A program made the translations under genes and the position numbers. Below, in pieces: positions 1 to 8,686 of a stretch of DNA of 64,000 nucleotides. The notes below the pieces were generated by a model that was not told where the DNA came from, did no database searches, and was given only the letters and a program-made list of their open reading frames with translations. Within the stretch, counting starts at the first letter, position 1. Each line of letters opens with the position of its first letter. The DNA is from Sphaerisporangium viridialbum (GTDB lineage Bacteria; Actinomycetota; Actinomycetes; Streptosporangiales; Streptosporangiaceae), in the NCBI RefSeq assembly GCF_049674955.1, contig NZ_CP187232.1, positions 8,370,001 to 8,434,000 on the forward strand. Direction: 5' to 3'.

Positions 1-590
1 GCCGGGGTCATGCTGGTGAAGGCGGCGACGGTGCCTTCGAGCTGGAGGCGCAGCTCGGCGGGGGTGATCTCGGGGTCGAGCAGGGCGCTGACGCACTGGC
101 GGCGCAGCGCGCGGTCGAGCACCCCCGCGGAACGGTCGCCGAGCCCCGGGTAGGCGAGCTGGATGGTGCCGACCAGGCCGACGATCTCGGTGGCCAGGGC
201 CTCGTCGAGATGGGCGCGGAAGGTGTCGACGCCGAGGTACGCGGCGGCGAGCACCGAGGGCGCGACGAAGGCGCCGGCGGCGGAGGTGAGGGTGTCCAGG
301 CTCGCGGCGAGGAAGGCCCTCGGATCGGCCGTGGCCAGGTGCCCGTGGCGGGCCCGGAAGTCCGCGCACACGCGTTCGAGGTTGGCCGGTGAAAGCCCGA
401 AGAGCAGGAGCTCCCGTTTGTTCGGGAAGTAGTGGTAGAGGCCGCCCACCGACATGCTCGCGGCCCGGGCGGCGCGGGCCATCGTGATCTCGCGCGCGCC
501 GTGCACGCTGATGAGCGGCGCGACCGCGAGGAAGATCTCCTGCTGCCGCCTGACCCGATCCTCAGCCGGTCGCCCGATTTTTCCGAACAT
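1..590 (-). CDS. TetR-family transcriptional regulator (C-terminus cut by window edge)
   Basis: The reading frame begins with ATG at 590-588 (MFGKIGRPAEDRVRRQQ) and runs off the left edge, so about 196 residues are visible. The N-terminal 65 residues form a TetR-type helix-turn-helix: a helix rich in E/I/F/A, then ITMARAARAASMSVGGLYHYF and the usual following FPNKRELL. The rest is the helical ligand-binding domain. It is divergent from the SnoaL-like gene at 720, with about 130 bp between them holding both promoters, so it may control that gene. The ligand cannot be told from sequence. Confidence 0.85.
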   Translation of the reverse strand, partial: MFGKIGRPAEDRVRRQQEIFLAVAPLISVHGAREITMARAARAASMSVGGLYHYFPNKRELLLFGLSPANLERVCADFRARHGHLATADPRAFLAASLDTLTSAAGAFVAPSVLAAAYLGVDTFRAHLDEALATEIVGLVGTIQLAYPGLGDRSAGVLDRALRRQCVSALLDPEITPAELRLQLEGTVAAFTSMTP

Positions 591-719
591 GGGGGCTGAT
601 TCCTCTCAACAATCCGGCCTTTTCTTGTCTGCTCTGGCCTGGATCAGAAGACTGCTCGTACCGGGGGTCTCCGGGCCACCGCGACATCATCACTTCACCG
701 TGCCAGACGGAGGAAAGCC

Positions 720-1103
720 GTGAGCGACAGCAACGTCGACATTATCAAACGCGTCTATGACGCCTTTCAGACGCGCGACTTCGGCGTGATCGGGGAGTTG
801 TTCGACCCCCAGGTGGAGATCCACCAGTCGGAGCTGCTGCCGTGGGGCGGGCACTTCAAGGGCCACGAGGGGGCGGTCGCCTTCTTCACCGAACTGCTGC
901 GCAACATCGACCCGCAGCTGACGGTCGAGCGGCTCATCGACGCGGGCGACCACGTGGTGGAGATCGGCCGGACCGTCGGGCTGACCGCCGCCGCCGTCCC
1001 CTTCGACCTCCCCGAGATCCACGTGTGGGAGTTCAGCGGGGGCAAGATCGTGCGCATGGAGATCTACATCGACACCCCGGCGATGCTCGCCCACCTCGCC
1101 TGA
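720..1103 (+). CDS. SnoaL-like / NTF2-fold protein
   Basis: 127 residues, the normal length for a single NTF2-like (ketosteroid-isomerase-type) domain. It opens with the family pattern of a first helix (IIKRVYDAFQTRDFGVI) followed by LFDPQVEIHQSE. A second helix follows (GAVAFFTELL), and the C-terminal strands end in VWEFSGGKIVRMEIYID, the usual closing motif of the SnoaL-like family. Start is GTG at 720 with a GGAGG-type ribosome site about 6 bases upstream. Such small cone-shaped proteins bind or isomerise hydrophobic ligands or have no known activity; no catalytic residues single out a reaction. It lies divergent from the TetR gene at 1-590, which may regulate it. Confidence 0.75.
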   Translation: MSDSNVDIIKRVYDAFQTRDFGVIGELFDPQVEIHQSELLPWGGHFKGHEGAVAFFTELLRNIDPQLTVERLIDAGDHVVEIGRTVGLTAAAVPFDLPEIHVWEFSGGKIVRMEIYIDTPAMLAHLA

Positions 1104-1135
1104 CCCTTCCCGGGATCCGGTGGAAGACTGTCCGC

Positions 1136-1678
1136 ATGGCCCATTCGCAGGACACCCATTCACCCGAGGCGGACCCGGCCTGCGCCGTCGCGCACGGTGA
1201 AGCGGCGGCCCCGGCCACCGACCGCACCCTGGTCGCCGTGTTCGCCTCCCCCGTAGCCGGCCACCTGCTGCGCTACGCCGCGGATCTCGGGTTCCGCGGG
1301 ATCCTCCTGGAGCCCGACGCCGGCCGCGCCGCGGCCGTGGGAACGTCCGGCTTCGAGGTCGTCACCGGCCCGCCCGGCGATCTGGACCGCACCGCCGACG
1401 TGGTGGTGACCGACCACCACCGCCCCGAGCTCGGCACCGTGCTGAGCGACCTGCTCGCCCGCGAGTGCCGGTGGATCGGGGTGCTCGGCAACCCGCGCCA
1501 CCCGGGGCCGCACGTCGCGGCACTGGCCGGGCTCGGCGTACCGGACGAGGACATCGCGAGGGTGCACCGGCCGGTCGGGCTCAACATCGGCTCCCGCACG
1601 CCCCCGGAGATCGCGATCGCGACCCTGGCCGGCCTCCTCGCCGACCGCAACGGCCGCCCCGGCGGCTTCACCTTCTGA
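1136..1678 (+). CDS. XdhC-family protein (short, Rossmann-domain form)
   Basis: 180 residues from ATG 1136. After a variable N-terminus the protein shows a Rossmann-like start (LVAVFASPVAGHLLRYAADLG) and the diagnostic XdhC C-terminus: WIGVLGNPRHPGP, then RVHRPVGLNIGSRTPPEIAI. XdhC proteins hand sulfurated molybdenum cofactor to xanthine-dehydrogenase-type enzymes. This copy lacks the N-terminal CoxI/XdhC_N domain and is about half the usual length, which is common for the stand-alone C-domain form. The molybdate-uptake operon lies 1.5 kb downstream, fitting a molybdoenzyme theme, although no molybdoenzyme is in the window. The frame is open upstream but that stretch is a shadow of the SnoaL-like gene; the ATG follows a GGAAG. 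Confidence 0.75.
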   Translation: MAHSQDTHSPEADPACAVAHGEAAAPATDRTLVAVFASPVAGHLLRYAADLGFRGILLEPDAGRAAAVGTSGFEVVTGPPGDLDRTADVVVTDHHRPELGTVLSDLLARECRWIGVLGNPRHPGPHVAALAGLGVPDEDIARVHRPVGLNIGSRTPPEIAIATLAGLLADRNGRPGGFTF

Positions 1679-1862
1679 CGGCGGCCCGCCGCCAGGGGCC
1701 GTACCTCATCGGGAGCCGAGTGCCGGCCGCACGCCGAGGCCGATGAGCACGACGCCGGAGACCTGCGAGCGCCGACCTCGCGGGCTCTGGGGGAAAGGGG
1801 GTGCTGGGCTCGTTTCTCCGGGGCTTCTAGCCACCTGTCCCCGGCATCTGCATGATTGACGC

Positions 1863-2924
1863 ATGGCTGAAGACGCGACCCCGGTACCGGCGTGGCAGGC
1901 GATGACCGAGGCCCAGGTCCGCCGGTGGGAGGAAGTCCTGGGCGGCATCGCCGAGATGCTCCCGCCCGGACCCGCGTGCGTGGTGGTCGACGGGGCCGCC
2001 CGCCAGAGCGCGATCGTCGCCGACCGCCTCGCCGTCACCCTCCGCGCCGCCGGCCGCCCCTGCACCCGCCTGTCGGACGCCAACCCGCCCGCGGACGAGG
2101 ACGAATGGTACGCGGACCGCGCCTCGGGCACGGTGGCGATCGCGGACGGCGAGCACTGGCGGACCCACCCTCCCCAGGATCGCTGGGACGTCCAGATCTG
2201 GCTGCGCACCCGGGACACCGGCGACCGAGCCAAGGAGAACGCCGAGGCCGACGCGGACATCATCGTCGACGTGCACGACGCGGCCTGGCCGGTGATCCGC
2301 CACGTGCGGCCGCACCTGGCCGATCACGACCGGTGGTACATCCCCGAGAGCCGGGCCTTCTTCGGCCCCCGCGCCGCCACCTGGGACACCAAGTTCGGCG
2401 ACGACATGCCCGCCTACGCCGCGGCGATCAAGGAGTCACGGCTGCCCCGGGACGGCGTCGTCGTGGACGTCGGCTGCGGCACCGGCCGCGCCCTGCCCGC
2501 GCTGCGCGACGCCGTCGGCCCCGAGGGCCGCGTCATCGCCCTTGACCTGTCCCCCGAGATGCTCGGCCAGGCCCGCGCCCACGGCCGTGCCGAGCACGCC
2601 CGCCTCGTCATCGGCGACGCGCGCCGCCTGCCGCTGGCCGGCGCGTCCGTCGACGCGGTGTTCGCGGCCGGGCTCATCATGCACCTGCCCGACACCGGCG
2701 CGGGCCTTCACGAGCTGGCCCGCGTCACCCGCCCCGGCGGGCTGCTCATGCTCTTCCACCCCTCCGGGCGCGCCGCCCTCGCCGCCCGCCACGGCCGTAC
2801 GCTGAGCCCCGGCGAGCCCCTCGCGGAGACGCCTCTGCGCCGGTCGCTGGACGAGACCGGGTGGAAGCTGACCTGCTACGACGACCCGGCGCACCGCTTC
2901 CTCGCCATCGCCACCCGCCGGTGA
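1863..2924 (+). CDS. Class I SAM-dependent methyltransferase with N-terminal kinase-like domain
   Basis: 353 residues. The C-terminal half (about residues 185-353) is a class I methyltransferase: motif I VVVDVGCGTGRALPAL, motif II acid in VIALDLSPEM, then IGDARRLPLAGASVDAVF and ARVTRPGGLLML. The N-terminal half (residues 1-175) has the layout of a uridine-kinase-like P-loop domain, with CVVVDGAARQSAIVADRLA where the Walker A would sit and DIIVDVHD later. The Gly-Lys-Ser/Thr of a working P-loop is absent, so nucleotide binding is doubtful. The methyl acceptor is unknown. It stands alone, about 180 bp after the XdhC-like gene and 215 bp before the molybdate regulator. Confidence 0.75.
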   Translation: MAEDATPVPAWQAMTEAQVRRWEEVLGGIAEMLPPGPACVVVDGAARQSAIVADRLAVTLRAAGRPCTRLSDANPPADEDEWYADRASGTVAIADGEHWRTHPPQDRWDVQIWLRTRDTGDRAKENAEADADIIVDVHDAAWPVIRHVRPHLADHDRWYIPESRAFFGPRAATWDTKFGDDMPAYAAAIKESRLPRDGVVVDVGCGTGRALPALRDAVGPEGRVIALDLSPEMLGQARAHGRAEHARLVIGDARRLPLAGASVDAVFAAGLIMHLPDTGAGLHELARVTRPGGLLMLFHPSGRAALAARHGRTLSPGEPLAETPLRRSLDETGWKLTCYDDPAHRFLAIATRR

Positions 2925-3139
2925 CGACCGGCCATCGGTCCGTGTGACGGTACCGGCGCCCTTTGAGCGACACAATCATGGCCAGCACCATGGCCGCTTC
3001 GACGTGCCTCGCGCCGATGGCACGTACGGGCGGTCATGGCCGCGCCCCGATCTCTCAAAAGCGATGCGATGCCGGTACATCACGGCGCGATTGCGAAGCC
3101 AGACCGGGGTTGATGCCGGAATATGCGAAGGTATGGTGA

Positions 3140-3556
3140 TTGATTGTGACGACGTTTCGGATCAGCGAGGCGGCCGCTCTGCTCGGGGTCAGCCCCGACA
3201 CCGTCCGGCGGTGGGTCGACGCCGGGCGGCTCACAGCTCAGCGGGACGAGCACGGCCACCGCATGGTGGACGGCACCGACCTGGCCGCGTTCGCGCGCTC
3301 CCAGATCGAGGTCGTGAACGGCGCGGGTCAGTCCTCGGCGCGCAACCGCTTCCGCGGGATCGTGACCGAGGTGATCAAGGACGCGGTGATGGCGCAGGTC
3401 GAGATCGCCGCCGGGCCGTACCGCGTCGTCTCGCTGATGAGCCGCCAGGCCGTGGACGAGCTGGGCCTTGCGGTGGGGGTGGTGGCGGTCGCCGTGATCA
3501 AGTCCACCAACGTCGTCGTGGAGATCCCCGACCACACTCGCACAGCGAGTCAGTAA
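3140..3556 (+). CDS. Molybdate-responsive regulator, HTH + TOBE (Mop) domain
   Basis: About 136-138 residues. Residues 5-55 are a MerR/excisionase-type helix-turn-helix (ISEAAALLGVSPDTVRRWVDAG). Residues 70-130 are a single TOBE/Mop domain (RNRFRGIVTEVIKDAVMAQVEI, then STNVVVEI), the fold that binds molybdate or tungstate oxyanions. Start is TTG 3140 (GAAGG 8 bases upstream) or GTG 3146; I cannot choose firmly. It is followed after only about 10 bases by modA and is almost certainly co-transcribed with modABC. This architecture is the common actinobacterial replacement for ModE, so it probably senses molybdate and controls the operon. Confidence 0.85.
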   Translation: MIVTTFRISEAAALLGVSPDTVRRWVDAGRLTAQRDEHGHRMVDGTDLAAFARSQIEVVNGAGQSSARNRFRGIVTEVIKDAVMAQVEIAAGPYRVVSLMSRQAVDELGLAVGVVAVAVIKSTNVVVEIPDHTRTASQ

Positions 3557-3566
3557 GGAGCCCTTG

Positions 3567-4370
3567 TTGTTCAGGCGTGTATCCCGATGGGCCGCCGCGG
3601 TCCCCCTCGCCCTCGCGCTCGCCGCCGGCCTCGCCGGTTGCGGCTCCAGCGACCCGGCCACCCCTTCGACCGCATCCACCACCGCCTCCTCCGGCGGGGC
3701 CACTGCGTTGACGGTGTTCGCCGCCGCCTCGCTGACCGAGACCTTCACCGAGCTGGGCAAGACGTTCGAGGCCGCCCACCCGGGGACGTCGGTGAAGTTC
3801 AACTTCGGGTCCAGCGCCACCCTCGCCCAGCAGATCACGCAGGGCGCCCCCGCCGACGTGTTCGCCGCCGCGAGCCCGGCCACGATGAAGACCGTCACCG
3901 ACGCGTCGCTGGCCTCCGCTCCGACGACGTTCGTGCGCAACAAGCTCCAGATCGCCGTCCCGCCCGACAACCCGGCCAAGGTGGACGAGCTCAAGGACCT
4001 GTCCGACTCCAAGGTCAAGGTCGCCCTGTGCGCCGAGCAGGTGCCCTGCGGCGCCGCGGCGGTCAAGGCCCTGGACGCGGCGGGGCTGAAGGTCACCCCC
4101 GTCACCTACGAGCAGGACGTCAAGGCCACCCTCACCAAGGTCGAACTCGGCGAGGTCGACGCCGCGCTGGTCTACAAGACCGACGTGCTGGCGGCCGCGG
4201 GCAAGGTCACCGGCATCGCCTTCCCCGAGGCCGACAAGGCGATCAACGACTACCCGATCGCCGCCCTGTCCAAGGCCCCCGCTCCTGACCTGGCCAAGCA
4301 GTTCGTCGACCTGGTCCTGTCCTCCCAGGGCAAGGACGTGCTGACCAAGGCCGGCTTCGAGGCTCCCTGA
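3567..4370 (+). CDS. modA: Molybdate ABC transporter, substrate-binding lipoprotein ModA
   Basis: 267 residues from TTG 3567, 6 bases after AAGGAG; an in-frame TTG at 3564 is also possible. A lipoprotein signal peptide (positively charged start, hydrophobic AAVPLALALAAGLAG, lipobox LAGC) leads into a classic ModA. Landmarks are LTVFAAASLTETF, then FGSSATLAQQI and GAPADVFAAAS, which line the oxyanion pocket. It captures molybdate outside the membrane for ModB/ModC. Length and order are standard. It sits between its regulator and modB with 5-base spacing. Confidence 0.95.
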   Translation: MFRRVSRWAAAVPLALALAAGLAGCGSSDPATPSTASTTASSGGATALTVFAAASLTETFTELGKTFEAAHPGTSVKFNFGSSATLAQQITQGAPADVFAAASPATMKTVTDASLASAPTTFVRNKLQIAVPPDNPAKVDELKDLSDSKVKVALCAEQVPCGAAAVKALDAAGLKVTPVTYEQDVKATLTKVELGEVDAALVYKTDVLAAAGKVTGIAFPEADKAINDYPIAALSKAPAPDLAKQFVDLVLSSQGKDVLTKAGFEAP

Positions 4371-4375
4371 CCGGC

Positions 4376-5224
4376 ATGACACCGTCCACGTCACCGACGG
4401 GCCGGGGCGGCGCGCGGCGCGGCCCCGGCCCGGCGGGCATCGTGGCGGGCCGCGTCCCCTGGGCGCTGGTCGCGCCCGCAGCGCTCGGCATGGCCTTCCT
4501 GGTGCTCCCCCTGGCCGGGCTGCTCATCCGCGCGCCGTGGTCCACGCTGGCCGAGCGGCTGGCCGAGCCGCAGGTGCTGGAGGCGCTCCGCCTGTCACTG
4601 GTCACCGCGACCGTCGCCACCCTGATCTGCCTGCTCCTCGGCGTGCCGCTGGCCTGGCTGCTGGCGCGCGTCACCTTCCCCGCCCGGCGCCTGGTACGGG
4701 CGTTGATCACCGTCCCACTGGTGCTGCCACCGGTGGTCGGGGGCGTCGCGCTGCTGCTGGTGCTCGGGCGGCGCGGCCTCCTGGGCCAGTGGCTGGAGGC
4801 CTGGTTCGGCATCAGCCTGCCCTTCACCACCGCCGGGGTCGTGCTCGCCGAGGCGTTCGTCGCGATGCCGTTCCTGGTCATCAGTGTCGAGGGCGCGCTA
4901 CGGGCCGCCGACCTGCGCCTGGAGGAGGCCGCGGCCACCCTCGGGGCGTCGCGCTGGGTCACCTTCCGCCGCGTCACCCTGCCGCTGGTCGCCCCGGGCG
5001 TCGTGGCGGGAGCCGTGCTGTGCTGGGCCCGGGCGCTCGGCGAGTTCGGCGCCACCATCACCTTCGCGGGCAACTTCCCCGGCCGCACCCAGACGATGCC
5101 GCTGGCCGTCTACCTGGCCCTGGAGACCGAGCCGGAGGCCGCGATCGTCCTCAGCCTCCTGCTGCTCGCCGTGTCGGTGATCATCCTGGCCAGCCTGCGC
5201 GACAGGTGGGTGACCAGCCCATGA
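4376..5224 (+). CDS. modB: Molybdate ABC transporter, permease ModB
   Basis: 282 residues with at least five to six hydrophobic membrane segments. The ABC permease EAA loop is at about residues 180-200 (EEAAATLGASRWVTFRRVTLP), followed by ALGEFGATITFAGN, the signature of the ModB/CysT permease family. It forms the transmembrane dimer of the molybdate importer. The stop codon overlaps the ATG of modC (ATGA at 5221-5224), so the two proteins are translationally coupled. Confidence 0.95.
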   Translation: MTPSTSPTGRGGARRGPGPAGIVAGRVPWALVAPAALGMAFLVLPLAGLLIRAPWSTLAERLAEPQVLEALRLSLVTATVATLICLLLGVPLAWLLARVTFPARRLVRALITVPLVLPPVVGGVALLLVLGRRGLLGQWLEAWFGISLPFTTAGVVLAEAFVAMPFLVISVEGALRAADLRLEEAAATLGASRWVTFRRVTLPLVAPGVVAGAVLCWARALGEFGATITFAGNFPGRTQTMPLAVYLALETEPEAAIVLSLLLLAVSVIILASLRDRWVTSP

Positions 5225-6252
5225 CCCTGCACGCCCACCTGGTGGTCGCCCGTCCCTCCTTCCGCCTGGACATCGACTTCACCGTGGCCGCCGGGCAGGT
5301 CGTCGCCCTGCTCGGGCCGAACGGCGCCGGCAAGACCACCGCCCTGCGCGCCCTGGCCGGGCTCGTCGGGCTGTCGGACGGGCACATCACCCTGGAGGAC
5401 GCCCCCCTGCACACCCTCGCGGCCGAGCGCCGCCCGATCGGCATGGTCTTCCAGGACTACCTGCTGTTCCCGCACCTGTCCGCCCTGGACAACGTGGCCT
5501 TCGGCCTCCGGTGCCACGGCGCGTCCAGGTCCGGCGCGCGCCGCCGGGCCGCCGAGTGGCTGGAGCGCGTGGGCCTCGCCGAGCACGCGCGCACCAGGCC
5601 CCGGCAGCTGTCCGGCGGACAGGCCCAGCGCGTGGCGCTGGCCCGCGCCCTGGCCGTCGAGCCCCGCCTGCTGCTCCTGGACGAGCCGCTGGCCGCCCTG
5701 GACGCCCGCACCCGGCTCGACATCCGCGCCCAGCTGCGCCGTCACCTGACCGACTTCGGCGGCGCGACCGTGCTGGTCACCCACGACCCGCTGGAGGCCA
5801 TGGTGCTCGCCGACCGGCTGATCGTCATCGAGGACGGCGCGGTCGTGCAGGCGGGCACGCCCGCCGAGGTCGCGCGCCGCCCGCGCACCGACTACGTCGC
5901 CCGCCTGGTCGGCCTCAACCTGTATCGCGGCGTCGCCACCGACCGGCAGGTCAAGGTCGACGAGGTGCTGTTCAGCGTGGCCGAGCCGGTGTCCGGCCCG
6001 GCGTTCGTCGCGTTCTCACCCGCCGCGGTGGCCCTGTACCGGACCCGCCCCGACGGCTCGCCGCGCAACCTGTGGCAGGCCCGCATCCAGGGCATCGAAC
6101 GGCACGGCGACAACGTCCGCGTCCTCCTGGACGGGCCGATCACCGCCTCCGCCGACATCACCCCCGCCGCCGTCGCCGACCTCGACCTGACTCCGGGGCA
6201 GCAGATCTGGGCCGCCGTCAAGGCCACGGAGACGCACGCCTACCCCGCGTGA
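5221..6252 (+). CDS. modC: Molybdate ABC transporter, ATP-binding protein ModC
   Basis: 343 residues from ATG 5221, overlapping modB by 4 bases. Walker A is GPNGAGKTT near residue 35, the Q-loop FQDYLLFPHLS near 77, the ABC signature LSGGQAQRVALARALA near 128, Walker B LLLLDEPLAALD and the switch His in VTHDPLEAM. The last 110 residues form a TOBE-type C-terminal regulatory domain, as in ModC. It powers molybdate import. The frame is open far upstream but that part is an antisense-like shadow of modB. It closes the regulator-modABC operon. Confidence 0.94.
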   Translation: MTLHAHLVVARPSFRLDIDFTVAAGQVVALLGPNGAGKTTALRALAGLVGLSDGHITLEDAPLHTLAAERRPIGMVFQDYLLFPHLSALDNVAFGLRCHGASRSGARRRAAEWLERVGLAEHARTRPRQLSGGQAQRVALARALAVEPRLLLLDEPLAALDARTRLDIRAQLRRHLTDFGGATVLVTHDPLEAMVLADRLIVIEDGAVVQAGTPAEVARRPRTDYVARLVGLNLYRGVATDRQVKVDEVLFSVAEPVSGPAFVAFSPAAVALYRTRPDGSPRNLWQARIQGIERHGDNVRVLLDGPITASADITPAAVADLDLTPGQQIWAAVKATETHAYPA

Positions 6253-6302
6253 TCCGGCCAGGCCCTAATCCGGCGACCAGGCATCCGTGAGAGACACCCC
6301 TC

Positions 6303-7250
6303 ATGGAAGATGGCTATTGTTCCATCGTGTCTGACGTCAATGTTTCAGAGCTGTTCGACCCGCTCGCGTGGAGCAACGTCGAGGGGTTCGACTTCACCGA
6401 TATCACCTACCACCGCTCGGCGGAGACCCGCTCCGGCAAGCGCGTCGTGCGCGTCGCGTTCGACCGGCCGGAAGTACGCAACGCCTTCCGGCCGCACACG
6501 GTGGACGAGCTGTACCGGGCGCTCGACCACGCGCGGATGAGCTCCGATGTGGGATGCGTCCTGCTCACCGGCAACGGGCCCTCGGCCAAGGACGGCGGCT
6601 GGGCCTTCTGCTCCGGTGGCGACCAGCGCATCCGGGGGCGCTCGGGCTACCAGTACGCGGAAGGTGAGACCTCCGACACCATCGACCCCGCGCGCGCGGG
6701 CCGGCTGCACATCCTGGAGGTGCAGCGGCTGATCCGCACGATGCCCAAGGTCGTGATCGCCGTCGTACCCGGCTGGGCCGCGGGCGGCGGGCACTCCCTG
6801 CACGTGGTGTGCGACCTGACGCTGGCGTCGGCGGAGCACGCCCGGTTCAAGCAGACCGACGCCGACGTGGGCTCGTTCGACGCCGGCTACGGCTCGGCGT
6901 ACCTGGCCCGCATGACCGGCCAGAAGTTCGCCCGGGAGATCTTCTTCCTCGGTGAGGAGTACACCGCGGCCGAGATGCACTCGATGGGCGCCGTCAACCG
7001 GGTCGTGCCGCACGCGGAGCTGGAGGCCACCGCCCTGGAATGGGGCTGGAAGATCATCGGCAAGTCGCCGCAGGCCCAGCGGATGCTCAAGTTCGCGTTC
7101 AACCTGGTCGACGATGGCCTGGTGGGCCAGCAGGTGTTCGCCGGCGAGGCCACCCGCCTGGCCTACATGACCGACGAGGCCGTCGAGGGCCGGGACGCGT
7201 TCCTGGAGAAGCGCCCGCCGAACTGGGAGCCGTTCCCCTACTACTACTAG
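6303..7250 (+). CDS. menB: 1,4-Dihydroxy-2-naphthoyl-CoA synthase MenB
   Basis: 315 residues from ATG 6303; a GTG at 6327 would shorten it by 8. Crotonase fold with MenB hallmarks: SGGDQRIRG (oxyanion hole and CoA binding), GWAAGGGHSLHVVCDLTLAS, and FKQTDADVGSFDAGYGSAYLA carrying the MenB Asp/Ser/Tyr cluster. The C-terminus is EKRPPNWEPFPYYY, typical of actinobacterial MenB. It closes the second ring of menaquinone from o-succinylbenzoyl-CoA in the cytoplasm. No other men genes are in the window, which is usual in actinomycetes where the locus can be scattered. Confidence 0.95.
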   Translation: MEDGYCSIVSDVNVSELFDPLAWSNVEGFDFTDITYHRSAETRSGKRVVRVAFDRPEVRNAFRPHTVDELYRALDHARMSSDVGCVLLTGNGPSAKDGGWAFCSGGDQRIRGRSGYQYAEGETSDTIDPARAGRLHILEVQRLIRTMPKVVIAVVPGWAAGGGHSLHVVCDLTLASAEHARFKQTDADVGSFDAGYGSAYLARMTGQKFAREIFFLGEEYTAAEMHSMGAVNRVVPHAELEATALEWGWKIIGKSPQAQRMLKFAFNLVDDGLVGQQVFAGEATRLAYMTDEAVEGRDAFLEKRPPNWEPFPYYY

Positions 7251-7323
7251 CGACAACCCGCACGCCGGCGAGTGGCGCGAGCTCTGGCCATCGACTCAAG
7301 AGCCCCGATAGGACCTGATCGAC

Positions 7324-7977
7324 ATGCCGGCTCCCCGAACCCGAACCCGAATCCGGCTTGGCGCTGTCGCGTGGACGGCGACCATCCTCTACTTCCCGGT
7401 GCAGCTTGTCGTGGCCTTGGCGTGGCCTCAGCCCTACTCGCTCATGGTCAACACCATCAGCGATCTCGGCATCACGACCTGCGGCATGTCGAACCCCTTC
7501 CCCGGTCGCGAAGTGTTCGCCTGCTCGCCACGGCATCTGCTGATGAACACAGGGTTCCTGGTGGTCGGGGTCATGACCGCGGCCGGGGCCATCCTGACCT
7601 GGCGGGCGTGGCCGCGTAGACGGCTGACGACGACGGCACTGCTCGGTGTGATCCTTGCGGGCGCCGGCGGAGTCCTGGTCGGCATCGCGCCATCCGACGT
7701 CGCGCCGCGACTGCACGGTGTCGGGGCTTTGCTTCAGGTCCCCGGGGTGATCGCGCCGCTGCTCCTCGGACTTGCCCTCCGCCACCGACGGCCCGGGCTC
7801 GGCGCGTTCTCCATCACCATCGGAGCGATCGGCGTCGTCGGCACCGTACTCTTCGCGCTCCAGCTGTCCGCCGACTGGTTCGGGGCCCTGGAACGACTCG
7901 CGCTCGATCCGTTCACCCTCTGGACGTTCGTGCTCGGAAGCGCGCTATGCCTACGCCCGTGCGGTGATCGGGGCTGA
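7324..7977 (+). CDS. DUF998-type integral membrane protein
   Basis: 217 residues with about six membrane segments. The N-terminal region has the DUF998 pattern of a first helix followed by SLMVNTISDLG and a cysteine-bearing loop (TCGMSNPFPGREVFACSPRHLLMN written in two parts: TCGMSNPFPG and FACSPRHLLMN). Later helices include GVILAGAGGVLVGIAP and FSITIGAIGVVGTVLFALQL. Function of this family is unknown. The last dozen residues (LCLRPCGDRG) look unlike a membrane-helix end, and another frame stays open just beyond, so a late frameshift is possible. Start ATG 7324 has an AGGA 12 bases upstream. Confidence 0.7.
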   Translation: MPAPRTRTRIRLGAVAWTATILYFPVQLVVALAWPQPYSLMVNTISDLGITTCGMSNPFPGREVFACSPRHLLMNTGFLVVGVMTAAGAILTWRAWPRRRLTTTALLGVILAGAGGVLVGIAPSDVAPRLHGVGALLQVPGVIAPLLLGLALRHRRPGLGAFSITIGAIGVVGTVLFALQLSADWFGALERLALDPFTLWTFVLGSALCLRPCGDRG

Positions 7978-7995
7978 TGTCCTCCCGCAGCCTGA

Positions 7996-8628
7996 TCAAT
8001 TGCCGCTTCTGGTCGTACCTCGGCTGGACCCGCTGTAGGAGTTCCGGGCCGTTTCAGGATTTCCCTCGTGTACGGCACAGCCGTACACGATGACCTGAAC
8101 CAGGTTCTGGACAACGTCCCTGCTGACGCTCCCTGGCGGCGCGGTGACCAGGGTGAACAGCGCACCCCCGTAGAGCGCGATCAGGGCGGGGATCTTCTCG
8201 CGTGGGATGGCGAGGCCGAGTTTGTCGTGGTGCCCGGCGGTGATCTGCAACGACGTGTCCTGCAGGCCCGCGAGCGCCGAGGCGAGCACCGGCCGGTGCG
8301 CGGCCTCCAGTTGAAGTTCGAAGATTGCCAGATAGCGGTTGCGCAGTGTGGTCGCCGCTGTGAGCAGCGATTCCGTCAGCAGGTCGACCATCCTCGCGGG
8401 CTGCTCGGTGGCCCGGTCGGTGTCGGCGTGATGCAGCTCGGCGATGCGCTCCGCGGCGGCCACCAGCAGCGCTTCCCGGCTGCGGAAGTAGTTCGAGGCC
8501 GTTCCCGGCGGAAGTCCGGCTTCCTTCTCCACCGCGCGGTGGGTCAGTCCATGCACTCCCGACGACGCCAGCAGCTCGATGGCGGCATCGGTCAGCGCTC
8601 GGCGACGGGCCGGATTGGTGGGCGGCAT
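7996..8628 (-). CDS. TetR-family regulator, divergent to FAD monooxygenase
   Basis: 210 residues from ATG 8628. The N-terminal HTH reads ALTDAAIELLASSGVHGLTH, then RAVEKEAGLPPGTASNYF, a TetR recognition helix followed by the SREALL linker. The remainder is the helical effector domain. The gene is back-to-back with the monooxygenase at 8687, with 58 bp between starts. That gap contains the perfect palindrome CGTACTAGTACG (8649-8660), a likely operator. By the usual logic of such pairs it represses the monooxygenase and itself until a substrate-like ligand binds. Confidence 0.88.
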   Translation of the reverse strand: MPPTNPARRRALTDAAIELLASSGVHGLTHRAVEKEAGLPPGTASNYFRSREALLVAAAERIAELHHADTDRATEQPARMVDLLTESLLTAATTLRNRYLAIFELQLEAAHRPVLASALAGLQDTSLQITAGHHDKLGLAIPREKIPALIALYGGALFTLVTAPPGSVSRDVVQNLVQVIVYGCAVHEGNPETARNSYSGSSRGTTRSGN

Positions 8629-8648
8629 GCGACCATGCTACCAATAAC

Positions 8649-8660
8649 CGTACTAGTACG
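8649..8660. promoter_or_regulatory. Palindromic operator candidate between tetR and monooxygenase
   Basis: CGTACTAGTACG is a perfect 12-bp palindrome in the 58-bp gap between the divergent starts at 8628 and 8687. Position and symmetry suit binding by the adjacent TetR dimer; this is inference from layout. Confidence 0.6.
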
Positions 8661-8686
8661 ATCGTAGTTAACGATTGGGGAGTCTC

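Noticed and set aside
4537..5220. N-terminal extension of modC in the same open frame
   Set aside because: It is the wrong-frame shadow of modB; the ATG at 5221 with ATGA overlap is the true start.
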